From Hygrophila difformis (taxonomy: Eukaryota; Streptophyta; Magnoliopsida; Lamiales; Acanthaceae), in contig JAOANR010000014.1 of the NCBI GenBank assembly GCA_030278955.1, positions 38,391,453 through 38,455,452 of the forward strand: a stretch of DNA of 64,000 nt, in the 5' to 3' direction. The notes under the pieces were generated by a model. The model was not told where the DNA came from. It saw only the letters and a program-made list of their open reading frames with translations, and did no database searches. Positions within the stretch are counted from its first letter, which is position 1. Each line of letters starts with the position of its first letter. The translations under genes and the position numbers were made by a program. Positions 22,235-34,500 of the stretch are shown one piece after another.

Positions 22235-24978
22235 TGTAACACCCCGGATTTGGTAACCCAGGCCGAGGTGTCACCGCCGCATCTCCCTAGCAAGACACGG
22301 ATTCCCGAGCTCGCTAAGGAGGTGCAAGGCTTATGGGTATACAAAGTTTTAAAAACATTCAACAATGAATCCGGAATTTATTAATACTTAAATCAAGGTA
22401 CGATAGTAAAAATCATCATGCAAGGATAAGGTAAATGCAGCGGAATGTAATCATGGCCAACACGGCCAAAACCTCGGGTTAAACAGACCCGGTAAACAGT
22501 AATACGATGTAGAAAGCGAAAGTGTTCATAAATAATTCCCCCCAAGTGTATGCGTATGCGTCACTCGACATACTCTGTAAAAGAAAAATGACAACGGTTG
22601 TCAGTATAAAAATATACTGAGTAAGTTAATCCCTAACTAACAATTAAAAGGGGTTACATGTGTTTAAACTAAAGATTTCGCTTACCATACGTAAATTTAA
22701 AAATACATAATTTATTTGCAGCGGAAAAACATGATTAAAGGACTTAATTTTAAAAGCGTAATTTAAAGCATAATTTAAGATGCATAATTTTAAATACATA
22801 ATTTAAAAACATGATAATACGATTTAAGCATAATGGAACACTCACACAAGTCTTTTACATTTTATCCCGTAGACTAAGAAGAGGACACCATACCGGGAGA
22901 TCACTAACGAGGCAATCTCAATATAGGACCACTAACGAGGCAGTCCAAACAATGGGAGACCACTAACGAGGCAGTCTCAAAAGATAGTAGGACCACTAAC
23001 GAGGCGATCCAAAAAGATAGTAGGACCACTAACGAGGCGATCCAAAAATACAGCGCGCGAGATCACTAACGAGGCAATCTCAGATAGTAAGGAGACCACT
23101 AACGAGGCAGTCTCAAAGATAATGATAGCATGAAGATCGGCTCAGCCTAGTGAACAGGATTTTTCGAAAGTTCGTATTTCAAAGTTATCAAATGATCGAT
23201 ATCGCGGTTTCATAGTTCGAGTTTTCTCAAGTTCGAAAAATCCTATTCGAGGCCGTTTACGCCGTTCTTAATTAAAAATTCGTTTTTACACCAAAAATTC
23301 TGAAATTTTTACAGTAGTTCAAAAACACACACACGAACAACTTTCATGTTTTAAGTTTTTGGAAATAAGGTTCCGAAGTGAGTCGAAATTCGAGTTCATT
23401 GCAAAGAATAATTTCTGTCTTAAAAACTGGTTCCGTCACAGGTTCGTGCAACGCCGATTAAAAATTCATTTCAAAACCAATCGATGCGAAATTTTTACAG
23501 TAACTACAAAACACGTTAAGGAACAATTTCATATTTTAAGAATTTGGAAATAAAGAATTCTTGGTACTCAAAAGTCGACCACAACTCACTGCATACTCGC
23601 GGGTTCCGAATAGATTTTGAAACAGTTCTGAAAATTCGACCGATTGACATATCAAATGAACACCAAAATTCGTGAAATTTTATATGCATAATCTAGACAC
23701 AATTATCTACAACTTTTGTTAAGGAATGCAAAGTTGAATCATTCGAAAAATGGGTGAAAAACATGCATCAAATCGAATATGGAAAACTGTCACAGTTTAA
23801 AAACGTTCGGGTTGTCACAGAAAGTTTACGGCGTGATTTGGGATAGAAAAACTTAATGTCAACGGCTGAAATTTGGACACAAGATAGATAAAGATGTTAG
23901 GAACAACTTTTTTGTTGAAAAGTTTTCGGTTTGAATTCCCGAAGGTCGAGTTTTAGGCGAGTCATTGAAATTGGACGAAAATAGGGTTTTTGAAAACCGA
24001 TTTTTGTTACAAGCCTATATCTCGAGTTTTAAACAACAAACAACCACGAAAATTTGTGAGTAAGGTTTTAACTTACTTAGTTAGAGAATAGGGTCGCTGG
24101 ATTGGGTTTCCGGACGTCCTAGGGTCACGACGAACGGCCAACTTCTCCGATCGCTTTTTGTTCGTTTGCCGACGTGAAATCGTGACGAGGAAAAGGGGTT
24201 AGAATTTGAGTTTCTGAGTTATATGGACGAACTAAAACATTCTATAATAGCTTACCAAGGGTCTAGAAGTCAGGGGCTTGTCCCGGTCGTCCCGTCGTCG
24301 CCGGAATACTCGCCGGAAAGTGGTGTCGAAGGAGTTTTGAACTTGGAGAGGGAATTGAGGGAGGGTAGGAAGTGTTTTCTGAAACTTTAGGGTTTGGGGC
24401 GCCCCTAGGGTATTCTTAAGCCTTCCCCAAGGCTGAGATCCGATTACCATCGAAGGGGGTGTTAATTTTGGCAAGAAAATCGCCATGGAAGGAAAGTTTA
24501 CACCTCCTGCACCTGTGGCGCGCTGGTGACGCGCACATAGGCCTTTGTCCGCGCGGAGCACGCGTGGACTGCCCTGGAGTCGCGACACCTCCGTCCGCGC
24601 GGTGGCCGCGCGGCGGCGCGCGGAGGGCGCGGGCCGGCCGGACCGGCCGGTTCGGCGGTCCGCGTGTTCTGTCGGGTCTTTCCTTGCTTTCCCCTATCAG
24701 TTTTCTACGTGTTAGCTCGATTCCTTGGGTCGTCTCCGATTCGGAATCTTTTCCTTAAACTTGTTACGAGTCCGGCTTATCGCTCGCAACATTTCCGTGT
24801 CCTAATTAGCCTAGTCTAAATTAGTTCCAACTCCTCCTATCGTCCTTGTGATCTACTTCGTGATTTATTTCGTGATTGAACTTAGAAATTAGTTCCAAGC
24901 TACCTACGTACCCTGTGAAGGGATCAAGTCATGACGTAGTTCAAAACAATTTGAATTTGTTTTTCCTCGGGTGTTACA
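22235..24978 (-). mobile_element. Solo LTR E (2744 bp)
   Basis: Minus-sense TGTAACACCCGAGG (24978) to ...CCGGGGTGTTACA (22235), flanked by TSD AACAT (22230-22234, 24979-24983). No interior is left. The 3' end is the conserved block shared with C, D, F and B. It holds a hairpin array (22894-23117) and a very GC-rich tract (24510-24670). ORFs across the GC tract are on both strands and show no family similarity. Confidence 0.92.
22894..23117 (-). repeat. Hairpin array in LTR E
   Basis: About eight irregular tandem units around ACTAACGAGGC. Flanking arms pair in several versions: GAGAC/GTCTC, GAGAT/ATCTC and GGAC/GTCC. The loop is nearly constant while the stem varies. Confidence 0.8.
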
Positions 24979-25300
24979 AACATAATCGATGAAAACGTGT
25001 TGTTGCCTTGTTGGTAGCCTCCCGCCATTTGTTGAAAATTTTGTAGTCTGGGGGCAAGGAATTTGTCGAGGGACAATGCAACGAAATGAAGGAGGAACTG
25101 GGCAAGGACTTTGGCGACAAATGGGCGAACTAGGCAAGGACTTTGGCGACAAATGGGCGAGGAAAAAGGTAAGGAATTTGTCAAAGAAAAAGGTGACAAA
25201 TTTTGGCAAGAAAAAAATAAGAAAAAAAAAACATATTTGTTTATTAACCAAGGCGACGACAACAAGGCTCCTCGCCCATGCTGTCGCCTTCCATATATAG
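24979..25300. repeat. GCAACGAC-box transposon remnant, right part
   Basis: Continues 22095-22234: a second 78-bp unit, then GGCAAGGACTTTGGCGAC twice, ending near GGCGACGACAACAAGGC. No clean end or TSD was found. ORFs here (25-100 codons) are products of the repeat. Confidence 0.5.
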
Positions 25301-25760
25301 TTTAAAAAAATAAAATCATATGGTTTTCACTTGTACCAATTTTTCTCTATTCATCAACAATTTCAAAAATATTGATAACACATTGATATGAAGTACAAAC
25401 CTAAAATTTTCAAATAATGCTCATTTCAAAAAAAAAAAAAAAAAAAAAGCATTCCCTCCGGGATCCGGGAAACAAAAAAGCATCTTTTGTACAATGTACA
25501 ACATACACATACTTGGTTGCACAAATCTAAAATGTTCTCCAAATCTAGATCGCATTCCTGTACATCTTCAACCCTAAACCTTGGATAATCTCAATATTTT
25601 TTGAAGATAGTACTTTTTCTAGGTGGTGCCCTCTCACTCGATTTGAATATTAAGATATTAATGCATATATGCTTTTGTTTTCTTGGGTCTCTGTATGCGG
25701 CTAAGTATTAAATCACTTGATGTACTTAATGGTTTTTCACTTTGTTAGTTTTTATTCCAA
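25301..25760. other. A/T-rich spacer, no feature seen
   Basis: Contains a 22-base A run (about 25428-25448) followed by ATTCCCTCCGGGATCC. No exon, terminal repeat or TSD pair was recognised. Confidence 0.5.
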
Positions 25761-25774
25761 TTGAAGTTTATGTT

Positions 25775-27069
25775 ACAAGTCCAGGACCAAGTTTGCAAGG
25801 CAAACATACCCCACACTCATCTAGCGCAAGAGCAATAAGATCAAAACTGGATGGTTGTGGATGGGCAGAAGATAAAGTTTCCTGGTGGTGGAACTCATTT
25901 TCATAAGGGGTCTGGCAAATACATTGCAGCTTTAGCTGGGGTATGAAAGCTCTCACCTATAGTTATCTTATTATTGCATTTGTATGATATTGTTATTGCT
26001 TTGCTGTTCAATTTATCAAAATTTATCAATTTTCTTTTTAAAAAAATTAGTCTAGATGCTCAACTCTTTCCTGGTAAAAACTTGACCATGGTGGCCATAT
26101 TCGGAATGTTCTGGATGTGGGCTGTGGGGTTGCAAGTTTTGGTGCATATCTCCTCCCTTTGAACATAATAGCAATGTCGCCGGCACCTAATGATGTTCAC
26201 AAGAATCAAATACAATTTGCACTGGAAAGGGGGATTCAAGCTACGTTGGGAGTGTTGAGCAGGAAAAGGATATCGTACCCATGTAGATCTTTTGATTTGG
26301 CTCATTGTTCATGTTGCAGGAGAAGTTTATTTCGTTTACTCGTCACCAGAAGCTTACGCACAAGATTTGGAAACTCGAAGATACCAAAAGGCATCTGCAA
26401 ACTCTCCCACTTTTGTGTAGCGATGGTGATGATCACTAGATGTTGCATAGCACGTAACTATGAAGACTTGCCTCACCCCATATTCGGAAAGTGCGTTATG
26501 TATCTTCCTTGATATCATCTTTTATATTTTAATCTTGATGGTGTACATATGCTTTAGAATGTGCTTCTTTAATTTATGGAGAACCAAACGCAAACACTTG
26601 ACCAAAAATTCCTTCTTTTTACCCTTTCCTAATTTCAAATCTAAGATCGTTAATCACGACTTCTTTACAAACATGTTAGCCCATTATATGTCTTTTCACC
26701 TTTTTTGGAGGGAATTAACAACCCTTGATTGTGAAATTTTCCCTAAATGTTGTCCAAAGTAGCATTATCAATATATGGATATATTGCAATGCCGATTATA
26801 GAAATTCGCGTTGAAACTTACAAGTTTAGGTTGTCAATGAGAATTTTCTTAGTTGATGATAGCTCATGGATGGACACTTTTCTACTTTTATTAAGCTGGC
26901 TTGTTTTTCCCATTATTATACTTTAATATACATACTTCATGGGAGAGCGCCTTGGCTTATCGGAATTCCAAGTTATATTTTTGACCGAAAGGTGGAGTGG
27001 ATTAAAACCCTGGCCTCAAAGGCTTATGACTACTCCCCCACATTTGGAAGAGATTGATGCAAGCGTTAT
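25775..27069 (+). pseudogene. PMT (QUA2/QUA3-type) methyltransferase, 5' exons
   Basis: Plant Golgi-type putative methyltransferases (DUF248, S-adenosylmethionine dependent) act on pectin or related polysaccharides. Here FPGGGTHFHKGSGKYIAAL (25876-25935) and, after an intron, HIRNVLDVGCGVASFGAYLL (26090-26158, SAM-binding motif I) and APNDVHKNQIQFALERGIQA are read in order; then VYFVYSSPEAYAQD (26320-26365) and LKPWPQRLMTTPPHLEEIDA (27005-27060). Frames change between pieces and an AHCS...C stretch is degenerate, so it is a pseudogene. Element F inserted after GTTAT at 27065-27069; the frame resumes at 35330. Further sequence is at 47700. The N-terminal membrane anchor is not seen. Confidence 0.85.
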
Positions 27070-27811
27070 TGTAACACCCCGGTTTTGGTAACCCAGGCCG
27101 GGATGCCACCGCCACACCTCCCTAGCAAGACACGGTTTCTCCGAGCTCACTAAAGAGATGCAAGGCTATGGTTTTTCAGAATTTAAAATATTCAAACAGC
27201 CCATTCATATATAATTTAAAAATAATACATCAAAGTTGCAGCGGAAATATAAGTTGTGCAGCGGAAATAAAGTATAAGGGCCGACATGGCCAAAACACGG
27301 GTTAAACAGTCCCGTTCATGCAAGTCGTAATTAAATGCAGGGATTTAAAATAGAGATTTCCCCAAATGTTCCCATGTATGCATATGACGATGCATAATCT
27401 TCAGACTCTGTAAGAAAAAGGGGATAAATGGTTTGGGTCAGCAAAAACGCGCTGAGTAAGTTAACACATAGCATGATTTAGGGGTTTCAAAGCCTTTAAT
27501 TAAATTTAATAAAAAGATATTTGTAGGTAATACACAATATAAGTTAATCATCCACTAATAAATAAATGGCATGATTTAAAAATAAGGATTTTCCACGTAA
27601 TCATAATTCGACTTGCATAGTAAAATGATTTGCAAGACATAAATAAATAAATACTTAAAAATAATAAATCTCTTATTTTCCCGTTACGTAACCATTTCTC
27701 AATATTTTGTATAGCCGGCAATCCGGCGGCCGCAGCCGTATCGCATTTCAAGTACTTCATTGGCCGTCTTGGCACAGTTTCTCATGTCTCATGTTTCAAG
27801 TTTATATTTCA

Positions 27812-28095
27812 ATTTCCATTCGGCAAGCATTATATTTCATTTGCCTTCCGGCAAGCATTATATTTCAATTGCCTTTCGGCAAGCAAAGTATTTCAATTGC
27901 CTTTCGGCAAGCAAAGTATTTCAATTGCCTTTCGGCAAGCAAAGTATTTCAATTGCCTTTCGGCAAGCAAGGTATTTCAATCGCCTTTCGGCAAGCAAGG
28001 TATTTCAATCGCCTTTCGGCAAGCAAGGTATTTCAATTGCCTTTCGGCAAGCAAGGTATTTCAATTGCCTTTCGGCAAGCAAGGTATCTCAAGTG
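27812..28095 (-). repeat. 28-bp GNRA-like hairpin array in LTR F
   Basis: About ten tandem units; sense strand TTGCC-GAAA-GGCAA, one unit with GGAA instead, still GNRA. The same unit occurs in LTR B. The second LTR (32330-32610) has the array with fewer or rearranged units. Confidence 0.9.
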
Positions 28096-28144
28096 TATTT
28101 TATTTCAAAGGGATTTCCAATCATTTAAACCTTAAAGGCTAATT

Positions 28145-28998
28145 TCATAGGGAATCGAACCCGCAGGAACCAACACACGTCCTGGGGAATCGAACCCGCA
28201 GGAAAACATACAATCGCCCTTGGGGAATCGAACCCGCAAGAACTCAAATACATCCTAGGGAATCGAACCCGTAGGAATCAACACACATCCTGGGGAATCG
28301 AACCCGCAGGAAAACAAACGATCGCCCTTGGGGAATCGAACCCGCAAGAACTCAAATACATCATAGGGAATCGAACCCGTATGAATCAACACACATCCTG
28401 GGGAATCGAACCCGCAGGAAAACATACAATCGCCCTTGGGGAATCGAACCCGCAAGAACTCAAATACATCCTAGGGAATCGAACCCGTAGGAATCAACAC
28501 ACATCCTGGGGAATCGAACCCGCAGGAAAACAAACAATCGCCCTTGGGGAATTGAACCCGCAAGAACTCAAATACATCCTAGGGAATCGAACCCGTAGGA
28601 ATCAACACACATCCTGGGGAATCGAACCCGCAGGAAAGCATACAATCGCCCTTGGGGAATCGAACCCGCAAGAACTCAAATACATCCTAGGGAATCGAAC
28701 CCGTAGGAATCAACACACATCCTGGGGAATCGAACCCGCAGGAAAACATACAATCGCCCTTGGGGAATCGAACCCGCAAGAACTCAAATACATCATAGGG
28801 AATCGAACCCGTATGAATCAACACACATCCTGGGGAATCGAACCCGCAGGAAAACAAACAATCGCCCTTGGGGAATCGAACCCGCAAGAACTCAAATACA
28901 TCATAGGGAATCAAACCCGTAGGAATCAACACACATCCTGGGGAATCGAACCTGCAGGAAAACAAACGATCGCCCTTGGGGAATCGAACCCGCAAGGT
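28145..28998 (-). repeat. T-arm/B-box-like hairpin array in LTR F
   Basis: About 24 tandem units of 35-38 bp in a 108-bp higher-order unit of three. Sense strand of each has GGG-TTCGATT-CCC, the core of a tRNA T-arm and of the Pol III B box (GGTTCGANNCC). Outside it a bulged C and a 4-bp stem follow, in four versions: CCTG/CAGG, CTTG/CAAG, CCTA/TAGG and CATA/TATG. A few units (near 28905) break the pairing or the core. Identical array at 32660-33515. Confidence 0.9.
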
Positions 28999-30813
28999 AA
29001 GAACACATTTCGCAAGTTTCACAAGTTTAAAACCGATCGATGCCACAGTTTGCGCCTTTTCAGTTTAAAAATCCATTACTTAGGCGATTGATCTGAAATT
29101 TTCACAGTAACTCAAAAACATCCCAACGAACAACTTTCGTGTTTTAAGTTTTTCGGAAAAAAGATGGGAAGCATGTCAAAAATCAAGTTTTCTACACAAA
29201 TAGTATGCTGTCAGGATTCAGGTTTGACACCTGTCAAAGATTTGACTTTTTAACATATCAAATGAACTCCAAAAATTCTGAAAATTTACAGACACATACT
29301 AGACATGATTATCTACAACTTTTGTTTAGATCACAAAGATTAGTTCGGACTAGAAATGATAGAAATATGCTCATCAAGTTCGGTTAAGAAATCTGTCATC
29401 TTTTGAAATTTCTTTAAAACGCAGAATATGTCCGACTCGATTTGGGGTATCAAAACTCGATGAAAATTTCTGAAATTTTTACACAGTATAGCTTAAGATC
29501 TTAGGATCAAAATCTTAGTTTTGAGTTTTTAGGTTTGAACTCTTGAAGTAGGGGTTTTGGTCCAATTTCAAATCTGTCACAGTTTTAAATTTTACTTTTA
29601 GGGCAGGTTTGTTGGAGGCCGTTTACGGATATCAAAACACAATGAAAAATTATGAAAATTTTACAGAAGCTAGATCTATGTCTTAGGAACGTTTTTCATG
29701 TTTTGAGTTTTTCTGTTTGAGCAGTTTTAGGGGTTCGAAAAATTCATCCAAAAACGCTGCGCGCGTATGAAACCTCTTTTGACAGATTTTATTAATTTTC
29801 TTGAGTTGAATCTCTATGTTTGGTTGCATTTTAAGTCACCCAAAACCATAGTAAGGTTAACTTACAGTGGGGATGATGTTTAGGAGGTCACGGGGTCGTC
29901 CGGAATCCACGGGATGTCACGAACGAATCTCTTCCACCCGATTTATTCTTCCTTTGGCTCCGATTTGTGTTTGAATATGAAGATTCGTAAGTTAGGATGA
30001 TGGTTATGACCTTAAAACAATAAGGAAACTTGATTTACATCTTACCAACAATCCAAAGCTTGAAATCCTTGATCTACACACTTCCTTGGTCGGATTTGGT
30101 TTTTGGGAGAGTTTGGGATGGGGAAAGGATGATAATGGCTGATAAAGGGGTGTTAGGGGATGAATTTTGGCCATAAAAGGGACAAAATCCGACAATAGTG
30201 CGGCTGCTACAGTAGTGCTACAGTAGTGCTACAGTAGCCGCACATGCTACAGTAACTTTTAATTTTTTTTTTTTTTTATTAATATTAAGATTCCTTCTCT
30301 ACAAAAATAAAAATCATAATGTGGGAATTATCCGTGATTGTTGGGATAATTCGATAAACTCGTTTCGAGTTGTTATCTTCCGATAAATAATAAATTCCGC
30401 TCTCTCGGAATTATTTCGGTTTTAATAATTTAAATCCAATTCTTTATTTTTGGATTTAAATTTTCGATGGCGATTTCTCGGGTATTACAATCTACCCTCC
30501 TTAAAAATCAACTTCGTCCCCGAAGTTGCGCGAATTGCGATTGTATCATTAAATTTCTTCCGACTTCACGGGTTCTTGGAATTAAAATTCTTTTCCTTCT
30601 TGAATTTAATTCCAATTATCTTGACTCAATTCATGGAATGTCTTCGGGCTTCCTTTCCCTCTTTTATTCCATTTTGAATTTGAATCTATCGGCATTTTAT
30701 TTCCGAGCAATAATTTATTGTGATAAATTATTTTCCTCTTCTCGGAGATATTTCGACATTGATCGGAATAAATTTTATTCCTTTGGACGATGATAAAAAT
30801 CTGGGGTATTACA

Positions 30814-31588
30814 GTCTACCCCCCTTAAGAATCAACTTCGTCCTCGAAGTTGTGTTTCGGCTTTTCTCGCGCTAAGAGTTATGGTCCTTTTGTTTACTTG
30901 GGATACAAACTATTCGGGTTTCAAAAATAAATGCTTATGCATTCTTACAGGGTATTACATCCTCCCCCCTTAAGATTACAGTTATGTCCCCATAACTGCC
31001 TATGTATTATTCACAACCAGGTTCGGGTATCATCGCATTTGATCCTTCCTCAGTTTTCTTCTAGGTGCCATTTTAGAAGCACGCGAAGATGAGTTTCTAA
31101 GCGATCAAGATCTAGGACTAAGGCAAGGTTAGTCTTAAGTTGGCGCTTCTAAGCCAAAGTCATGTCGAGTTCTAAGGTAGGAGTGTTTCTTATCACCGAT
31201 AATTCACATAAAAAGAGTTAGTGTAAATATTTATGTATGCATATGCATATGTGATCCCCCCAAAAAAAAATTTTATGCATGCATTTATTTATCCATGGGT
31301 TTTAAAAATAAATTTATTCCATGGATAGGTTAAAATAAGGATAAAAGGTTTGGGCCACTATATTGGGCCGAAAGAAATAAATTATTTGGGCTTTAAATAA
31401 AAACAAGGCTATTGGGCCAAAATAATTTCTTGGGCTTCAAAAAAAATTTTGGGCTAAAAATTTGGGCTTTAACTTCAAAATAATAATTGGGCTCTTTGAA
31501 ATATACTACTAGTTTAGAAATGATAACTTTAAAAATAATAATACTTGAAAACAATAGTTTAAAAATATTCCGGGCTCTGATACCAACT
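30814..31588 (-). other. Interior of element F
   Basis: 775 bp. In sense direction: PBS (31574-31585, TGGTATCAGAGC), A/T-rich text with repeated TTGGGC/GCCCAA words, a purine tract and LTR-like start at about 30960 (GGGGGGAGGATGTAATACCC), then CTTCGAGGACGAAG and a second tract at 30814-30830. No gag or pol. Confidence 0.9.
31574..31585 (-). promoter_or_regulatory. Primer-binding site of element F
   Basis: Minus-strand TGGTATCAGAGC, three bases from the LTR end at 31589; initiator tRNA-Met type. Confidence 0.95.
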
Positions 31589-34500
31589 TGTAACACCCCG
31601 GTTTTGGTAACCCAGGCCGGGATGCCACCGCCACACCTCCCTAGCAAGACACGGTTTCTCCGAGCTCACTAAAGAGATGCAAGGCTATGGTTTTTCAGAA
31701 TTTAAAATATTCAAACAGCCCATTCATATATAATTTAAAAATAATACATCAAAGTTGCAGCGGAAATATAAGTTGTGCAGCGGAAATAAAGTATAAGGGC
31801 CGACATGGCCAAAACACGGGTTAAACAGTCCCGTTCATGCAAGTCGTAATTAAATGCAGGGATTTAAAATAGAGATTTCCCCAAATGTTCCCATGTATGC
31901 ATATGACGATGCATAATCTTCAGACTCTGTAAGAAAAAGGGGATAAATGGTTTGGGTCAGCAAAAACGCGCTGAGTAAGTTAACACATAGCATGATTTAG
32001 GGGTTTCAAAGCCTTTAATTAAATTTAATAAAAAGATATTTGTAGGTAATACACAATATAAGTTAATCATCCACTAATAAATAAATGGCATGATTTAAAA
32101 ATAAGGATTTTCCACGTAATCATAATTCGACTTGCATAGTAAAATGATTTGCAAGACATAAATAAATAAATACTTAAAAATATTAAATCTCTTATTTTCC
32201 CGTTACGTAACCATTTCTCAATATTTTGTATAGCCGGCAATCCGGCGGCCGCAGCCGTATCGCATTTCAAGTACTTCATTGGCCGTCTTGGCACAGTTTC
32301 TCATGTCTCATGTTTCAAGTTTATATTTCAATTTCCATTCGGCAAGCATTATATTTCATTTGCCTTCCGGCAAGCATTATATTTCAATTGCCTTTCGGCA
32401 AGCAAGATATTTCAATTGCCTTTCGGCAAGCAAAGTATTTCAATTGCCTTTCGGCAAGCAAAGTATTTCAATTGCCTTTCGGCAAGCAAAGTATTTCAAT
32501 TGCCTTTCGGCAAGCAAGGTATTTCAATCGCCTTTCGGCAAGTAAGGTATTTCAATCGCCTTTCGGCAAGCAAGGTATTTCAATTGCCTTTCGGCAAGCA
32601 AGGTATCTCAGTGTATTTTATTTCAAAGGGATTTCCAATCATTTAAACCTTAAAGGCTAATTTCATAGGGAATCGAACCCGCAGGAACCAACACACGTCC
32701 TGGGGAATCGAACCCGCAGGAAAACATACAATCGCCCTTGGGGAATCGAACCCGCAAGAACTCAAATACATCCTAGGGAATCGAACCCGTAGGAATCAAC
32801 ACACATCCTGGGGAATCGAACCCGCAGGAAAACAAACGATCGCCCTTGGGGAATCGAACCCGCAAGAACTCAAATACATCATAGGGAATCGAACCCGTAT
32901 GAATCAACACACATCCTGGGGAATCGAACCCGCAGGAAAACATACAATCGCCCTTGGGGAATCGAACCCGCAAGAACTCAAATACATCCTAGGGAATCGA
33001 ACCCGTAGGAATCAACACACATCCTGGGGAATCGAACCCGCAGGAAAACAAACAATCGCCCTTGGGGAATTGAACCCGCAAGAACTCAAATACATCCTAG
33101 GGAATCGAACCCGTAGGAATCAACACACATCCTGGGGAATCGAACCCGCAGGAAAGCATACAATCGCCCTTGGGGAATCGAACCCGCAAGAACTCAAATA
33201 CATCCTAGGGAATCGAACCCGTAGGAATCAACACACATCCTGGGGAATCGAACCCGCAGGAAAACATACAATCGCCCTTGGGGAATCGAACCCGCAAGAA
33301 CTCAAATACATCATAGGGAATCGAACCCGTATGAATCAACACACATCCTGGGGAATCGAACCCGCAGGAAAACAAACAATCGCCCTTGGGGAATCGAACC
33401 CGCAAGAACTCAAATACATCATAGGGAATCAAACCCGTAGGAATCAACACACATCCTGGGGAATCGAACCTGCAGGAAAACAAACGATCGCCCTTGGGGA
33501 ATCGAACCCGCAAGGTAAGAACACATTTCGCAAGTTTCACAAGTTTAAAACCGATCGATGCCACAGTTTGCGCCTTTTCAGTTTAAAAATCCATTACTTA
33601 GGTGATTGATCTGAAATTTTCACAGTAACTCAAAAACATCCCAACGAACAACTTTCGTGTTTTAAGTTTTTCGGAAAAAAGATGGGAAGCATGTCAAAAA
33701 TCAAGTTTTCTACACAAATAGTATGCTGTCAGGATTCAGGTTTAACACCTGTCAAAGATTTGACTTTTTAACATATCAAATGAACTCCAAAAATTCTGAA
33801 AATTTACAGACACATACTAGACATGATTATCTACAACTTTTGTTTAGATCACAAAGATTAGTTCGGACTAGAAATGATAGAAATATGCTCATCAAGTTCG
33901 GTTAAGAAATCTGTCATTTTTTGAAATTTCTTTAAAACGCAGAATATGTCCGACTCGATTTGGGGTATCAAAACTCGATGAAAATTTCTGAAATTTTTAC
34001 ACAGTATAGCTTAAGATATTAGGATCAAAATCTTAGTTTTGAGTTTTTAGGTTTGAACTCTTGAAGTAGGGGTTTTGGTCCAATTTCAAATCTGTCACAG
34101 TTTTAAATTTGACTTTTAGGGCAGGTTTGTTGGAGGCCGTTTACGGATATCAAAACACAATGAAAAATTATGAAAATTTTACAGAAGCTAGATCTATGTC
34201 TTAGGAACGTTTTTCATGTTTTGAGTTTTTCTGTTTGAGCAGTTTTAGGGGTTCGAAAAATTCATCCAAAAACGCTGCGCGCGTATGAAACCTCTTTTGA
34301 CAGATTTTATTAATTTTCTTGAGTTGAATCTCTATGTTTGGTTGCATTTTAAGTCACCCAAAACCATAGTAAGGTTAACTTACAGTGGGGATGATGTTTA
34401 GGAGGTCACGGGGTCGTCCGGAATCCACGGGATGTCACGAACGAATCTCCTCCACCCGATTTATTCTTCCTTTGGCTCCGATTTGTGTTTGAATATGAAG

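Larger units (their letters stand above)
27070..30813 (-). repeat. 3' LTR of element F
   Basis: Minus-sense TGTAATACCCCAG (30813) to ...CCGGGGTGTTACA (27070). Sense order: 320-bp outer segment, embedded junction GGAGGGTAGATTGTAATACCC at about 30486, variable centre with B-box array (28145-28998) and 28-bp array (27812-28095), GCCGG/CCGGC hairpin (27714-27727), conserved 3' end. Confidence 0.94.

Noticed and set aside
24232..24758. 118- and 99-codon ORFs in solo LTR E
   Set aside because: They overlap on opposite strands in the GC-rich tract of a solo LTR and have no similarity to known proteins.
27707..28142. ORFs of 80-144 codons rich in SxxFRQARYF
   Set aside because: Translations of the 28-bp hairpin minisatellite, open in all three frames.
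28145..28998. Regular repeats with spacers, like a CRISPR array
   Set aside because: Units are contiguous, spacers repeat too, the array occurs identically in both LTRs, and the genome is a plant's.
28381..29091. 236-codon ORF with a 36-residue repeat (and its twin at 32899, and 119-codon ORFs on the other strand)
   Set aside because: The 108-bp tandem unit is a multiple of three, so long frames arise on both strands by chance; it is part of an LTR and has no start context or domain.
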